The notes beneath the pieces are model-generated. The model was given only the letters and a program-made list of their open reading frames with translations, was not told where the DNA came from and ran no database searches. A stretch of DNA of 64,000 bases from Bacteroides sp. OF04-15BH (GTDB lineage: Bacteria; Bacteroidota; Bacteroidia; Bacteroidales; Bacteroidaceae), in contig NZ_QUEM01000010.1 of the NCBI RefSeq assembly GCF_003477995.1, positions 1-64,000 on the forward strand. The letters are read 5' to 3'. A program made the translations under genes and the position numbers. The first letter of the stretch is position 1, and the number at the start of each line of letters is the position of its first letter. Positions 26,084-35,686 of this stretch are shown here, piece after piece.

Positions 26084-26183
26084 AGTCTTTATTTGCCGAC
26101 AAAGGTACATAACTTTACGGAAAAATATGTTTCTAAAATATATAAATAGACAGCTGTGGGGAAAATGTGGGGAAAAATTAGAT

Positions 26184-26230
26184 AATTAAAAAGGCTAAAT
26201 GACTGGAAATAATCACTTAGCCTTTTAATC
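26184..26230. terminator. Stem-loop terminator, probably bidirectional
   Basis: ATTAAAAAGGCTAAATGA pairs with TCACTTAGCCTTTTAAT across 26186-26229, with T-rich flanks on both strands. It lies between the IS and the Abi remnant. Confidence 0.6.
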
Positions 26231-26243
26231 CGTACCCAGACCC

Positions 26244-26528
26244 GTACTTCGTAATTGCTGCGCCCATCATTCAAGACTGTCAAATCGGGTCTTTCCTGTC
26301 AAGCCAATGATGCCTATGCGTATGCCAAACACATGGATTACGGATTTCTCGTTCCGTGAACAAACACTTTATCCGCAACTCTGCTATGTGGTGTATTGGC
26401 TTAACTCCATTTCTATGGGCAACACTTTTGTTGCAGATTTCAAGCAGCTTTTATCGAAATACCCATCAGTAAGAACTCGTTTATTAGGCTTTCCTCATAA
26501 TTGGGAACAAGAGCCTTTGTGGAGATAA
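26244..26528 (+). pseudogene. C-terminal remnant of Abi_2/AbiD-F family abortive-infection protein
   Basis: The frame, open from about 26244, reads LRNCCAHHSRLSNRVFPVKP and continues to SKYPSVRTRLLGFPHNWEQE, then PLWR and a stop at 26528. This is the conserved C-terminus of the Abi_2 family, whose HEPN RNase core carries an R-x4-H motif; here R-N-C-C-A-H is kept. The N-terminal two thirds are absent and the sequence upstream is unrelated, so it is a truncated relic. An internal ATG at 26307 could give a 73-residue peptide lacking the motif. Confidence 0.75.
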
Positions 26529-26917
26529 AATAATTGCCCTGTTTCTTAAAAAGCACTGGGGCAAACCAGCTCCGTCTTTAATTGTTTCCAATAAATGGAT
26601 TGTTTCAAGCCCCTATAGAAAGAGAACAAAAATTCCTGTGTGAAAATTAATCTACGACAAGGAGCAAGCAAGGAGCAATATCAAACAAAAATCAATACCT
26701 TTGCAGTACATATGAGATAGACCAAAACAAAAGTGGAATATCGGAAACGAATAGCAAGGAAAAGAGAAGAAACGACCCAAGTTGATGTCCTTTTTGAGTT
26801 AATAATCAATAAAAGCGTTAAATCTTCACCTTTTAGAATGTGCAATTAAAAATAACAACCATATTTCTGACTTATTATCTATAAAATATTGAGTAATAAT
26901 CGGTTGTAAATACTGGC
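26529..26917. other. Right end of transposon, non-coding
   Basis: No credible gene in about 390 bp. It contains a -7-like TACCTTTG at 26696-26703 and, next to the right core, CGGTTGTAAA at 26901-26910, the inverse of an arm-repeat element at the left end. Confidence 0.5.
26696..26703 (+). promoter_or_regulatory. Promoter-like -7 element near transposon right end
   Basis: TACCTTTG matches TAnnTTTG, with no ORF for over 200 bp downstream. It could drive an RNA or outward transcription into the 3' half of the lipoprotein gene. Confidence 0.35.
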
Positions 26918-26925
26918 ATTGTATT
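26918..26925. repeat. attR core repeat of mobilizable transposon
   Basis: ATTGTATT, identical to 15695-15702. Host sequence resumes at 26926 in the original codon phase. Confidence 0.8.
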
Positions 26926-27915
26926 CTTTTAGAGAATATTCAATTATCTGAAAGCTTGGAGGTTATGGGTAATCATGCTTTTGACCAATGTTTGGCACTA
27001 CGGGAGATTGTTTTGCCAGAAAAATTGGAAGTATTGAAATATAGTACATTTAGACGTTGTCTTTCGTTAGAGAGAGTCTTTTTCTCTGAAGGGTTAAAAA
27101 CAATTGAATCGAATGCCTTTGTGAGTTGTACTTCTTTAAAAGAAGCAATTTTACCTGAAAGCCTCCAGAGTATAGAATCTGGTGCATTTGATGATTGTGA
27201 AGGTTTGAACAGATTACGTTTTCCTTCACAAATAGAAATAATCACAAAACAGTGTTTTAGAAATTGTAAAAGTTTGACGGAAGTGAAAATCCCTGAAACA
27301 GTTCGCTCTATGGAATCAGAGGCTTTTACAGGGTGTTCTGGTTTGAAAATGATAAACATTCCGAATAGCCTTACTAGTATTTCTTATAGTTGTTTTAGTG
27401 GTTGTTCCAGTTTAAGTGAAATAGAAATCCCCGAAAGTGTAACTTCTATCGAAGAGTCTGCTTTTAGATCCTGTAAAAGTTTGGTGCGTGTGGTAGTTCC
27501 TTTTGGGGTTAAAAAAATAGGAAAGTCAGCTTTTTATTCTTGTAGTCAATTACGGTATCTGACGATTCCTGGTAATTTAGTGGTTCCTACGGGGTTATAT
27601 ACGAATGTATTTAATTCACCAATTTCTCATACAACCATTTGGGAGGGAACAGCAGTTATTCAGCAAGCGGTATTGTCCTCACTTATAGGAGGGACACTGG
27701 TATTTCCAAAGACATTACAAGTCATTCGAGAGGACAATCTTCATAAATATTTCGACGTTATCTATTGCTATGCAACCACACCGCCTACAGTATTGTCAGA
27801 TAATGCGCTTTCTCCTGAATGCAAGGTGTATGTTCCCGATGTTTCGGTGAATGCCTATAAGGCGGCTAATGTATGGAGTCAGGGACAGATTCTTCCATTG
27901 TCAGAAGCCAAGTAA
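26926..27915 (+). pseudogene. 3' half of fimbrillin-like / LRR_5 lipoprotein gene
   Basis: 329 codons plus stop of the host gene split by the transposon. It begins LLENIQLSESLEVMGNHAFD and runs through about nine BspA-type LRR_5 repeats of 23 residues with a conserved Cys (for example TSISYSCFSGCSSLSEIEIP). A non-repeat C-terminal module follows (PTVLSDNALSPECKVYVPDV), usual for BspA-like proteins. An internal ATG at 26956 gives an open frame of 319 residues but no signal peptide, so it should not be exported even if translated. With codons 1-433 of the left half it forms one 762-residue protein. Confidence 0.85.
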
Positions 27916-27956
27916 AAGAGAATGATATAATGACTCTTTTAGAGTGTTAAAATGAA

Positions 27957-28006
27957 AACACCGCCTGTTTTTATGATGTTTTGTACCATAAAGCAGGCGG
28001 TGTTCT
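27957..28006. terminator. Bidirectional terminator between LRR gene and nadE
   Basis: AACACCGCCTG (27957-27967) pairs with CAGGCGGTGTT (27994-28004). T-rich sequence follows on the minus strand (GTGTTTTCATTTT), fitting termination of nadE. Confidence 0.75.
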
Positions 28007-28046
28007 TATATCTGCATCCTTGGAAGTATTTTTGTCTTTGAGTGAA

Positions 28047-29975
28047 TTATTGCAGCGAAGCGCACTCTTCCAGCCAGGATGCCGAAGATGCGTCGCTTGG
28101 CATGCGCCAGTCGCCGCGCGGACTCAATGAGCAACTGCCCACTTTCGGACCGTCAGGCAGGCAAGAGCGTTTGAATTGCTGGGCAAAGAAGCGGCGGAAG
28201 AAAGTGGTGAGCCATTTTTTGATGACCTCGTCCGTATAACTGCCTTTGAAGGCCTTCTGAGCAATCATATAGATTTTTGCCGGACGGAAGCCGAAGCGTA
28301 AGGTATAGTACAGGAAGAAATCATGCAACTCATACGGACCGACCAGATCTTCGGTCTTCTGTTGGATCTCACCGTTTTCGTCAGCCGGAATCAGCTCCGG
28401 ACTGATAGGAGTGTCAATGATGTCGAGCAGTGTCTCGCGGCAGGCATCATCCATTTCCTGCAAGGCAACCCAGTGCACCAGATGACGTACCAGAGTTTTC
28501 GGAATAGAAGCGTTGACGCCGTACATGCTCATGTGGTCGCCGTTGTAAGTGGCCCAACCCAATGCCAGTTCCGAAAGGTCGCCGGTACCGATTACCAGAC
28601 CGTTGGCCTGATTGGCCGCATCCATCAGAATCTGGGTGCGTTCGCGTGCCTGACTGTTTTCATAAGTCACGTCATGTACGTTTGGATCAATGTCCAGATC
28701 GCGGAAGTGTTGCAGACAGGCATCTTTGATGCTGATCTCGCGGATGGTGATTCCCAGTTCCTTCATCAGGTTCAGGGCATTGTTATAGGTACGTCCGGTA
28801 GTACCGAATCCAGGCATGGTGATACCGATGATGTTTTTGCGCGACAATCCGAGCAGGTCGAAGGTCTTCACGCAGACCAGAAGGGCCAGAGTGGAATCCA
28901 GACCGCCTGATATGCCGACTACCACATTCTGGGCATGTGTGTGTACGATGCGTTTGGCCAGTCCCTGAGTCTGTATGGCAAATATTTCTTCGCAACGTTC
29001 GTTCAGGGCTTCTCCCTTCGGAACAAATGGAGAAGGATCGAAATTTCTGCTCAGCTTGAACTCTTTCGGAACAATCAGCTCCGTGTCGATATAGCGTGCC
29101 TGTTTCCAGTCCTGCTGTGCCATGTTTGCCGCAAAAGTAGTGTTCACCTGACGCTCCATGCGCAGGCGCTCCACATCAATTTCTGTGCTGATAAGCTGTT
29201 CCTTCAGAGAGAAACGCTCACTTTCGGCGAGCAGGGTGCCGTTTTCGTAGATAAAGCCTTTGCCGGCAAAGACAAGATCCTGTGTGCTTTCTCCGAAACC
29301 GCAGCCGGAGAATACATAACCGGCCAGACAGCGGGCACTCTGTTGTGCCAGCAGCGATTTCAGATACTGGTGCTTTCCAATGCCCTCATTGTCGGCACTC
29401 AGGTTGAAAATGATTTCCGCTCCGCGCAGGGCAGCCATACTGCTTGGAGGAATCGGTGCCCAAACATCTTCGCAGATTTCTACCGCAAAGCTGAAGTGAG
29501 GCAGTTGGAATATAAGGTTGTTTCCCAAAGGAACCTGCTGACCGCAGATTTTTACAGAGGTTTCCGGGAAAGTGGTGCCACTGGTGAACCAGCGCTGCTC
29601 ATAAAATTCTTTATAGTTAGGCAGATAGGTTTTGGGAACCAGACCCAAAATCTTGCCTTTCTGGATTACGGCGGCACAGTTCAGCAGAGTGCCGCGGTAG
29701 GGTAGAGGAAATCCTACAATGGAAATCACGTTCAGCGAACGGGTAAAATCCAACAGAGAAATCAGAGCCATTTCTGCTTCATCGAGCAACAGTTGCTGTG
29801 AAAACAGATCGCCGCAAGTGTAGGCGGTGATGCTCAATTCTGGAAAACAGATCACCTCGATGCCCTTGCCTTCCGCCTGGGCGATGAGGCTTTCTATTTG
29901 CAGGATGTTGTACCTGCAGTCGGCCACTTTGACACTGGGTATGGCCGAAGCTACTTTTACAAAACCGTAATTCAT
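28047..29975 (-). CDS. nadE: Glutamine-dependent NAD+ synthetase
   Basis: 642 residues, two domains. The N-terminal nitrilase-type glutaminase has its triad: E46 (ICFPELSIT), K115 (LVPKTYLPN) and C168 ([10 protein letters not shown]). The C-terminal ATP-pyrophosphatase/synthetase has the P-loop [15 protein letters not shown] and later [20 protein letters not shown]. It makes NAD+ from nicotinate adenine dinucleotide using ammonia from glutamine, the last step of NAD synthesis. Single gene, sharing a terminator with the convergent LRR gene. nadC and nudC lie further along in this window but not in the same operon. Confidence 0.95.
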   Translation of the reverse strand: MNYGFVKVASAIPSVKVADCRYNILQIESLIAQAEGKGIEVICFPELSITAYTCGDLFSQQLLLDEAEMALISLLDFTRSLNVISIVGFPLPYRGTLLNCAAVIQKGKILGLVPKTYLPNYKEFYEQRWFTSGTTFPETSVKICGQQVPLGNNLIFQLPHFSFAVEICEDVWAPIPPSSMAALRGAEIIFNLSADNEGIGKHQYLKSLLAQQSARCLAGYVFSGCGFGESTQDLVFAGKGFIYENGTLLAESERFSLKEQLISTEIDVERLRMERQVNTTFAANMAQQDWKQARYIDTELIVPKEFKLSRNFDPSPFVPKGEALNERCEEIFAIQTQGLAKRIVHTHAQNVVVGISGGLDSTLALLVCVKTFDLLGLSRKNIIGITMPGFGTTGRTYNNALNLMKELGITIREISIKDACLQHFRDLDIDPNVHDVTYENSQARERTQILMDAANQANGLVIGTGDLSELALGWATYNGDHMSMYGVNASIPKTLVRHLVHWVALQEMDDACRETLLDIIDTPISPELIPADENGEIQQKTEDLVGPYELHDFFLYYTLRFGFRPAKIYMIAQKAFKGSYTDEVIKKWLTTFFRRFFAQQFKRSCLPDGPKVGSCSLSPRGDWRMPSDASSASWLEECASLQ

Positions 29976-30228
29976 TTGAGTTGTAGATTATTATGATGAC
30001 ACAAAGATAAGCAATTTTGGTGAAATATATATATATTAATAAAGGATAGTTGTTTTGCCTTCTTTTTCTTACTTATATAATATGAGCAGGAGTCGTTTCC
30101 GATTTCCGGATTTACTCCATTCTCCTGATTCCCGGAAACCGTATGATAATCAAAAAACGTAAAGATTGACGGAAAATACACAACAAATCTAAAAAATGGA
30201 AGATTCTTAAAAAAAACTCCCATAATTA

Positions 30229-30260
30229 TTTGTGGAGAAGCTAGTTTTATTCTACATTTG
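30229..30260 (+). promoter_or_regulatory. Promoter of perR-rubrerythrin operon
   Basis: TTTG at 30229-30232, a 20-bp spacer, then TACATTTG at 30253-30260, an ideal Bacteroidetes promoter. Transcription should begin near 30267, inside the palindromic operator. Confidence 0.75.
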
Positions 30261-30264
30261 CACT

Positions 30265-30277
30265 TGTAATAATTACA
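30265..30277. promoter_or_regulatory. PerR/Fur-type operator
   Basis: TGTAATAATTACA is a perfect 6-1-6 palindrome close to the Per box consensus TTATAATnATTATAA. It overlaps the predicted transcription start, so autorepression by the downstream Fur-family regulator is likely. Confidence 0.6.
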
Positions 30278-30301
30278 TGTTTATAATAAATTAATGACGA
30301 T

Positions 30302-30724
30302 ATGATGGATAATGCATTAAATACATTATTAGAGTACGGAATTCATCCGTCTGTTCAACGAATCGCCATCATGGATTATCTTCAGAAGCACCACACGCAT
30401 CCCACTGTGGACGAAGTGTATGTGGCTTTGCATAAGGAGATTCCCACCTTGTCAAAGACAACGGTATACAACACCTTGAAGTTGTTTGCAGAGCAAGGTG
30501 CTGCACAGATGCTGACTATCGATGAGCGCAAGGTTTGTTTTGACGGAGTGGTTACGCCTCATGTTCATTTCTTGTGCAAGACTTGTGGCAAGGTATTTGA
30601 CTTCCCGCTTACCGAAGAGCAGATGTATGTGGGATGTCCGGAAAAGGAGACCGGTTTTGAAATCACCGAGGCTCATGTATATTATAAAGGTTACTGCTCA
30701 GAATGTAAAAAGAAAAATTCTTGA
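30302..30724 (+). CDS. perR: Fur-family peroxide-type regulator
   Basis: 140 residues. The N-terminal winged helix (GIHPSVQRIAIMDYLQKHHT, then LSKTTVYNTLKLFAEQG) is followed by the dimer/metal domain with HVHFLCKTCGKVFDF and, near the end, YCSECKKKNS, giving the two CxxC pairs of the structural zinc site. Sequence alone does not fully separate PerR from Fur. The direct linkage to rubrerythrin (53 bp downstream) and the Per-box-like palindrome favour PerR. It would sense H2O2 through metal-catalysed oxidation and derepress peroxide defence. Two ATGs (30302, 30305) are equivalent. Confidence 0.85.
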   Translation: MMDNALNTLLEYGIHPSVQRIAIMDYLQKHHTHPTVDEVYVALHKEIPTLSKTTVYNTLKLFAEQGAAQMLTIDERKVCFDGVVTPHVHFLCKTCGKVFDFPLTEEQMYVGCPEKETGFEITEAHVYYKGYCSECKKKNS

Positions 30725-30777
30725 TCTGTTGAGGGGTCAGAATAAACATATAGTACTAAACTAAAAACTAAAAGAAA

Positions 30778-31329
30778 ATGGCTAAGAAATTTGTATGTAC
30801 CGTTTGCGGTTATGTTCACGAAGGAAATGAAGCTCCAGCACAGTGCCCACAGTGTAAAGCTCCAGCTGATAAGTTCAAGGAATTGGTTGATACTGAATTG
30901 ACATTCGTTACCGAGCACGTTATCGGTATCGCAAAGGATGTTGATCCTGAAATCAAGAAGGGTTTGATCGCTAACTTCGAGGGTGAGTGCACTGAGGTTG
31001 GTATGTATCTGGCTATGAGCCGTCAGGCTGACCGTGAGGGCTATCCTGAAATTGCTGAGGCTTTCAAGCGCTATGCTTTTGAGGAGGCTGACCACGCTGC
31101 TCGTTTCTGCGAGTTGTTGGGTGACATGGTTTGGGATACCAAGACTAACCTGAAGAAGAGAATGGAAGCTGAGAGCGGTGCTTGCTCTGGTAAGATGGAG
31201 ATCGCTAAGATGGCTAAGGCTCAGAACCTGGACGCTATCCACGATACAGTTCACGAAATGGCTAAGGACGAGGCTCGTCACGGTCGTGGCTTCCTGGGCT
31301 TGTACAACCGTTACTTCGGTGATAAATAA
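30778..31329 (+). CDS. Reverse rubrerythrin
   Basis: 183 residues. Unlike classical rubrerythrin, the rubredoxin domain is at the N-terminus ([12 protein letters not shown], then [11 protein letters not shown], residues 6-29). It is followed by the four-helix diiron domain with the ExxH ligands ([32 protein letters not shown] type; [14 protein letters not shown]). It reduces H2O2 (and helps with O2) using NADH-derived electrons in anaerobes. It is co-transcribed with perR. Codon use is strongly biased (GCT, AAG, GGT), suggesting high expression. Confidence 0.93.
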   Translation: MAKKFVCTVCGYVHEGNEAPAQCPQCKAPADKFKELVDTELTFVTEHVIGIAKDVDPEIKKGLIANFEGECTEVGMYLAMSRQADREGYPEIAEAFKRYAFEEADHAARFCELLGDMVWDTKTNLKKRMEAESGACSGKMEIAKMAKAQNLDAIHDTVHEMAKDEARHGRGFLGLYNRYFGDK

Positions 31330-31355
31330 TTCATGCTTTAAATAATTCTTTATGA

Positions 31356-31394
31356 AGAAGAGGGATATCCTATGCTGGATGTTCCTCTTTTTTT
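31356..31394 (+). terminator. Terminator after rubrerythrin
   Basis: AAGAGGGATATCC pairs imperfectly with GGATGTTCCTCTT around a TATGCT loop, with a following T-run. Confidence 0.75.
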
Positions 31395-31581
31395 GTCCCT
31401 GTGTGAGCCGATTCCGGCCTTTTTTGTATTTCGGAAATTGTAATATATTTGTTACATCCTGCTTTAAAGTATATTAATTTTTGAAATATTGTTTCGTTTG
31501 TGTTTCATGATGTCATGTTTATTCTTTATCTTGAAAAAAATATTTTTGTTTCTAACATTTTATTAAACATAAAACAATCAG

Positions 31582-34272
31582 ATGAAAACAAAACAGACCT
31601 ATCAAGGCCTGACTTCTCAGGAAGTCGAAGAAAACAGGAAAAAGTTTGGTGAGAACGTATTGACTCCTCCCGAAAAGGTTTCTTTGTGGAAACAGTTTCT
31701 GGAGAAATTTGAAGATCCGATAATCCGTATCCTTCTGGTAGCATGGGTATTGTCCATGATTATTTCCGGAGTTCATTGCTGGGGGCCGGAGCAGGCGGGA
31801 TTTGCCGCTTTCTTGGAGCCGCTGGGTATTTTCTTTGCTATTTTGCTGGCCAGCATGACTGGTTTTATTTTTGAGGTGAAAGCCAACCGGGCATTTGATG
31901 TGCTCAATACCGTGAATGATGATGTGCCCGTAACCGTAATCCGCGACGGAAAGATTCAGGAAATCACCCGTAAGGAAGTGGTTGTGGGAGATATTGTGGT
32001 GCTGAATACCGGAGAGGAAATCCCGGCAGACGGTACTTTGCTTGAGGCGGTTTCGCTACAGGTGAACGAATCTACCCTCACCGGTGAGCCGATGATCGGA
32101 AAAACTACCGTAGAAGCCGACTTTGATCATGAAGCTACTTATCCTTCGAATGTGGTGATGCGTGGCACTACCGTGGTAGACGGTCATGGAGTGATGAAGG
32201 TGGATTTGGTAGGTGATGCTACCGGTTACGGTAAGGTGTATGAAGGTTCGCAGATTGACAACAATATAGACACTCCGTTGCAGATTCAGCTCAAAGGGCT
32301 GGCCGGAGTCATCAGTAAGGCCGGTTATGCCATTGCAGCCATAACTTTTATTGTCCTGACTCTGAAGACATTCCTTGGCGGAGATACACCAACAGGATGG
32401 ATGAACATTGTGTCCGAGCTGTTGAATCACTTTATGATTGCCGTTACCCTGATTGTGGTTTCTGTGCCCGAAGGCTTGCCGATGAGTGTGACACTCAGTC
32501 TCGCGCTGAGCATGAACCGTATGCTCAAGACCAACAACCTGGTGCGTAAGATGCACGCTTGTGAGACTATGGGAGCTACAACCGTGATCTGTACGGACAA
32601 GACCGGAACGCTCACCCAGAACCAGATGCAGGTGTACGAAACCCGTTTCTTCGGGCTGAAAGACCAACGGTTGGCGGACGATGAGATGAGTAAGGCCATT
32701 GCCGAGGGTATTGCCGTGAACTCTACGGCCAACCTGAATAAAGAGGACGGAAAGGTCAAGACTCTGGGTAACCCTACTGAAGCGGCTCTGTTGCTGTGGC
32801 TGGATGCACAGGGACGTGATTATCTGGAACTGCGTGAAAATGCTGCGGTAGTCAGTCAGCTGACTTTCTCTACCGAGCGGAAATATATGGCTACGGTGGT
32901 CGACTCTCCTTTGCTCGGCACCAAGGTGCTTTATGTGAAGGGAGCTCCGGAAATTGTGTTGGGACTCTCCAAAAAGGTAGCCCGCGACGGTGGTCTGGTC
33001 GATCCGGCTGCCTGCAAGGCGGATATCGAGGCCCAGTTGCTCAGCTATCAGAATCAGGCGATGCGTACGTTGGGATTCGCTTACCAGATTCTGAAACCGG
33101 GCGATTCGGAAGCACCTTATGAGAACGGTCGCCTGATGGCCGGTCTGGATTTGACCTATGTGGGTATTGTAGCCATTTCTGATCCGGTGCGTCAGGATGT
33201 GCCGGCAGCCGTGCAGAGCTGTCTGAATGCCGGCATCTCGGTGAAGATCGTTACCGGTGACACTCCGGGAACCGCACGCGAAATCGGTCGTCAGATTGGA
33301 ATCTGGACCGAGAAGGACACTGACCGCAATATCATTACCGGTCCGGAATTCGAGGCCCTTACCGATGAAGAAGCCCTGAATCGGGTGCTCGACCTGAAGA
33401 TCATGTGCCGTGCCCGTCCTACCGACAAGCAGCGTCTGGTGCAACTGTTGCAGCAGAAGGATGCCGTGGTGGCTGTTACGGGTGATGGAACCAACGATGC
33501 TCCAGCGCTGAAAGCCGCTCAGGTGGGTCTGTCTATGGGCGACGGTACTTCGGTGGCCAAGGAAGCCAGCGACATTACCATTATCGACAATTCCTTCGGA
33601 AGTATTACCCGTGCCGTGATGTGGGGCCGTTCGCTCTATCGCAACATCCAGCGTTTCCTGCTGTTCCAGCTCACCATCAATGTGGCTGCCTGTCTCATTG
33701 TGCTGGCCGGTTCGCTGCTCGGTACCGAGTCACCGCTCACCATCACTCAGATGCTTTGGGTGAACCTTATTATGGATACTTTTGCAGCCGGTGCTCTGGC
33801 TTCTCTGCCTCCTACCGAGCAGGTGATGAAAGACAAGCCGCGCCGCAGTGGTGCCAACGGTGATTTTATCATTTCGCGCTCCATGACCTGGCGTATTTTC
33901 GGGGTCGGTCTGGCCTTCGTGGTGGTGCTCATGGGCCTTTTGCTGCACTTCCATGCTTCAGAGGGACTTACACCGCACGACCTGTCCTGGTTCTTCAGCT
34001 TCTTTGTGATGTTGCAGTTCTGGAACATGTTCAACGCAAAAGCCTACCTTACCGGAGGTTCTGCTTTTGCAGGCCTGAGCCGTTGCACCAGTTTTCTGTG
34101 GGTGGCCCTGCTGATTCTGGGGGGTCAGTATCTGATTGTCACCTTCGGTGGAGCCATGTTCAGCGTGGTGCCGCTGCCGTGGGAAGACTGGCTGCTGATT
34201 ATCGCCTCTTCTTCTCTGGTGCTTTGGATTGGCGAACTGGCCCGTTTGGTTATGTCATTCAGAAATAAATAA
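31582..34272 (+). CDS. P-type calcium-transporting ATPase (PMCA-like, P2B)
   Basis: 896 residues. Cation ATPase N-domain at the start (TYQGLTSQEVEENRKKFGEN). Actuator-domain TGEP at 167-170 (TGES in most family members), PEGLP at 296-300 in helix M4, phosphorylation site D339 in CTDKTGTLTQNQ, KGAPE nucleotide site, and TGDGTNDAPALK hinge. About ten membrane helices. The arrangement is that of bacterial calcium-translocating, PMCA-type pumps, exporting Ca2+ from the cytoplasm. It is followed after 15 bp by a CNNM/CorC protein, so the two probably serve divalent-cation homeostasis together. Confidence 0.88.
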   Translation: MKTKQTYQGLTSQEVEENRKKFGENVLTPPEKVSLWKQFLEKFEDPIIRILLVAWVLSMIISGVHCWGPEQAGFAAFLEPLGIFFAILLASMTGFIFEVKANRAFDVLNTVNDDVPVTVIRDGKIQEITRKEVVVGDIVVLNTGEEIPADGTLLEAVSLQVNESTLTGEPMIGKTTVEADFDHEATYPSNVVMRGTTVVDGHGVMKVDLVGDATGYGKVYEGSQIDNNIDTPLQIQLKGLAGVISKAGYAIAAITFIVLTLKTFLGGDTPTGWMNIVSELLNHFMIAVTLIVVSVPEGLPMSVTLSLALSMNRMLKTNNLVRKMHACETMGATTVICTDKTGTLTQNQMQVYETRFFGLKDQRLADDEMSKAIAEGIAVNSTANLNKEDGKVKTLGNPTEAALLLWLDAQGRDYLELRENAAVVSQLTFSTERKYMATVVDSPLLGTKVLYVKGAPEIVLGLSKKVARDGGLVDPAACKADIEAQLLSYQNQAMRTLGFAYQILKPGDSEAPYENGRLMAGLDLTYVGIVAISDPVRQDVPAAVQSCLNAGISVKIVTGDTPGTAREIGRQIGIWTEKDTDRNIITGPEFEALTDEEALNRVLDLKIMCRARPTDKQRLVQLLQQKDAVVAVTGDGTNDAPALKAAQVGLSMGDGTSVAKEASDITIIDNSFGSITRAVMWGRSLYRNIQRFLLFQLTINVAACLIVLAGSLLGTESPLTITQMLWVNLIMDTFAAGALASLPPTEQVMKDKPRRSGANGDFIISRSMTWRIFGVGLAFVVVLMGLLLHFHASEGLTPHDLSWFFSFFVMLQFWNMFNAKAYLTGGSAFAGLSRCTSFLWVALLILGGQYLIVTFGGAMFSVVPLPWEDWLLIIASSSLVLWIGELARLVMSFRNK

Positions 34273-34287
34273 GGGGAAGAAAGAAAT

Positions 34288-35577
34288 ATGAGCGAAATAT
34301 TTATTATTGTCGGTCTGATTCTCCTGAACGGTATATTTGCCATGTCGGAGATCGCCCTGATTTCTGCCCGAAAATCAAATCTCACAACAGATGCCAAGAA
34401 AGGAAACAAGTCGGCACAGACGGCCCTGAAGCTGGCCAATGAGCCGGACCGTTTCCTCTCGACGGTACAGATTGGCATCACGCTGATCGGTATCCTCACC
34501 GGAATCTATTCCGGAAATACCATAGCCGTGATCTTCGGCGAGTGGATGGCACAGGCCGGTGTCCCGGCATCCTATGCCTTTACGATTGCCCAGGCGCTGA
34601 TTGTGGTCATCGTGACCTACCTGACACTTATCTTCGGCGAGCTGGTACCGAAGCGTATCGGCTTGAGTGTGGCCGAAAAGGTTTCCAAGATTGTGGCCCG
34701 TCCTATGTATGTGCTTTCACTGATCGCCTCGCCGTTTGTTTGGCTGCTTTCCAAGAGTACGTCGGTGATGTTCAACATGCTGGGGGTCAAATCCTCTGAG
34801 AGCAAGGTGACCGAGGAAGAAATCAAGTCCATCATTCAGGAAGGAACTGAGGGCGGAGAGGTGCAGCCTGTGGAGCAGGACATCGTGGAGCGTGTGTTCC
34901 TGATGGGCGACCTGAAGATTGACTCCATCATGACGCATAAGAAGGATCTGGTCTGGCTGGATGTGAACAACACGGCCGATGAGGTGCGTCAGGTGCTGAA
35001 GCAGGATCTTTACGAAGTATATCCGGTGGCCGACGGAGGTTTGGACCATGTGCTGGGTATCATCACTCTGAAAGATCTGGTGCTCACTCTGGAGCGCAAG
35101 GATTTCTCTCTGCGTGCCCTCATACGCCGACCCATGTATTTCTATGAGAATATGAGCGTCTACAAGGCACTGGAACTGATGAAGACCCAGAGCCTAAGCC
35201 GCGGCTTGGTTTGTGACGAGTTTGGTGCCTGCATGGGTATCATCACCCTGAAAGACATTCTGGAGGGACTGGTGGGCAGCGTGAACGATGATGTGGCCGA
35301 CGAGCCATACATTGTGAAGAGAAAAGACAATGCTGGCTGGCTGGTCGACGGACAGTGCCCGATGTATGACTTTCTGGAGTATTTCGATGCGGAAGAACTG
35401 CATGAGAATGCCGAATACACCACGGTAGCCGGACTGGTAATCAGTCAGCTGGAGCATATTCCGCAGAGTGGAGAGACCGCAACCTGGAAAGATTTCACTT
35501 TCGAAGTGGTCGATATGGACGGTGCGCGCATAGACAAGCTGCTCGTTCAGCGGATTCCGCAAGAGCAGGGTGCGTGA
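34288..35577 (+). CDS. CNNM/CorC family transporter (hemolysin C-like), DUF21-CBS-CorC_HlyC
   Basis: 429 residues. An N-terminal DUF21 (CNNM) membrane domain (about 1-180; MSEIFIIVGLILLNGIFAMS, LTLIFGELVPKRIGL) is followed by two CBS domains (VFLMGDLKIDSIMTHKKDLV; SLSRGLVCDEFGACMGIITL) and a C-terminal CorC_HlyC domain (YTTVAGLVISQLEHIPQSGE). Family members are linked to Mg2+ and cobalt efflux and are often mislabelled hemolysins. It is co-transcribed with the Ca2+ ATPase gene. Confidence 0.88.
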   Translation: MSEIFIIVGLILLNGIFAMSEIALISARKSNLTTDAKKGNKSAQTALKLANEPDRFLSTVQIGITLIGILTGIYSGNTIAVIFGEWMAQAGVPASYAFTIAQALIVVIVTYLTLIFGELVPKRIGLSVAEKVSKIVARPMYVLSLIASPFVWLLSKSTSVMFNMLGVKSSESKVTEEEIKSIIQEGTEGGEVQPVEQDIVERVFLMGDLKIDSIMTHKKDLVWLDVNNTADEVRQVLKQDLYEVYPVADGGLDHVLGIITLKDLVLTLERKDFSLRALIRRPMYFYENMSVYKALELMKTQSLSRGLVCDEFGACMGIITLKDILEGLVGSVNDDVADEPYIVKRKDNAGWLVDGQCPMYDFLEYFDAEELHENAEYTTVAGLVISQLEHIPQSGETATWKDFTFEVVDMDGARIDKLLVQRIPQEQGA

Positions 35578-35686
35578 GCGTGGAAGCCACGCTCTCGCTT
35601 TGACGAAAGAAAAAATTCATCCCCATGATTTTTCCGGAACATCACAATCTTTTTGACATTTCATGCTGATGTTTTTCCGGACACAT

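Larger units (their letters stand above)
15695..26925. mobile_element. 11.2-kb cfxA-carrying mobilizable transposon, Tn4555-like
   Basis: Bounded by ATTGTATT direct repeats (11,223 bp from core to core). Contents in order: candidate integrase arm sites, a four-HTH DNA-binding protein, tyrosine recombinase, small membrane protein, excisionase, RepA-like ATPase, primase-like protein, oriT, MobV relaxase, cfxA, an IS30-family IS and an Abi remnant. This gene set is that of a Bacteroides mobilizable element, which excises through its own integrase and is mobilised by a co-resident conjugative element; no mating-pair or coupling genes are present. The carriage of cfxA and an Int/MobA-type core point to Tn4555, a 12-kb element described as integrating by a Tn916-like mechanism. 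Identity to Tn4555 cannot be confirmed without alignment. Confidence 0.85.
29976..30301. other. Divergent intergenic region nadE-perR
   Basis: No gene seen in 326 bp. The right third holds the perR promoter and its palindromic operator. No clear nadE promoter box stands out. Confidence 0.5.

Noticed and set aside
24923..26093. Target-site duplication flanking the IS30 element
   Set aside because: No matching 2-9 bp direct repeat was found next to the inverted repeats.
26089..26283. Minus-strand 64-codon ORF between IS and Abi remnant
   Set aside because: It overlaps a stem-loop terminator and the Abi remnant on the other strand; composition is random-looking.
29972..30223. Minus-strand ORF upstream of nadE
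   Set aside because: AT-rich intergenic frame with no protein-like pattern; it overlaps the divergent promoter region.
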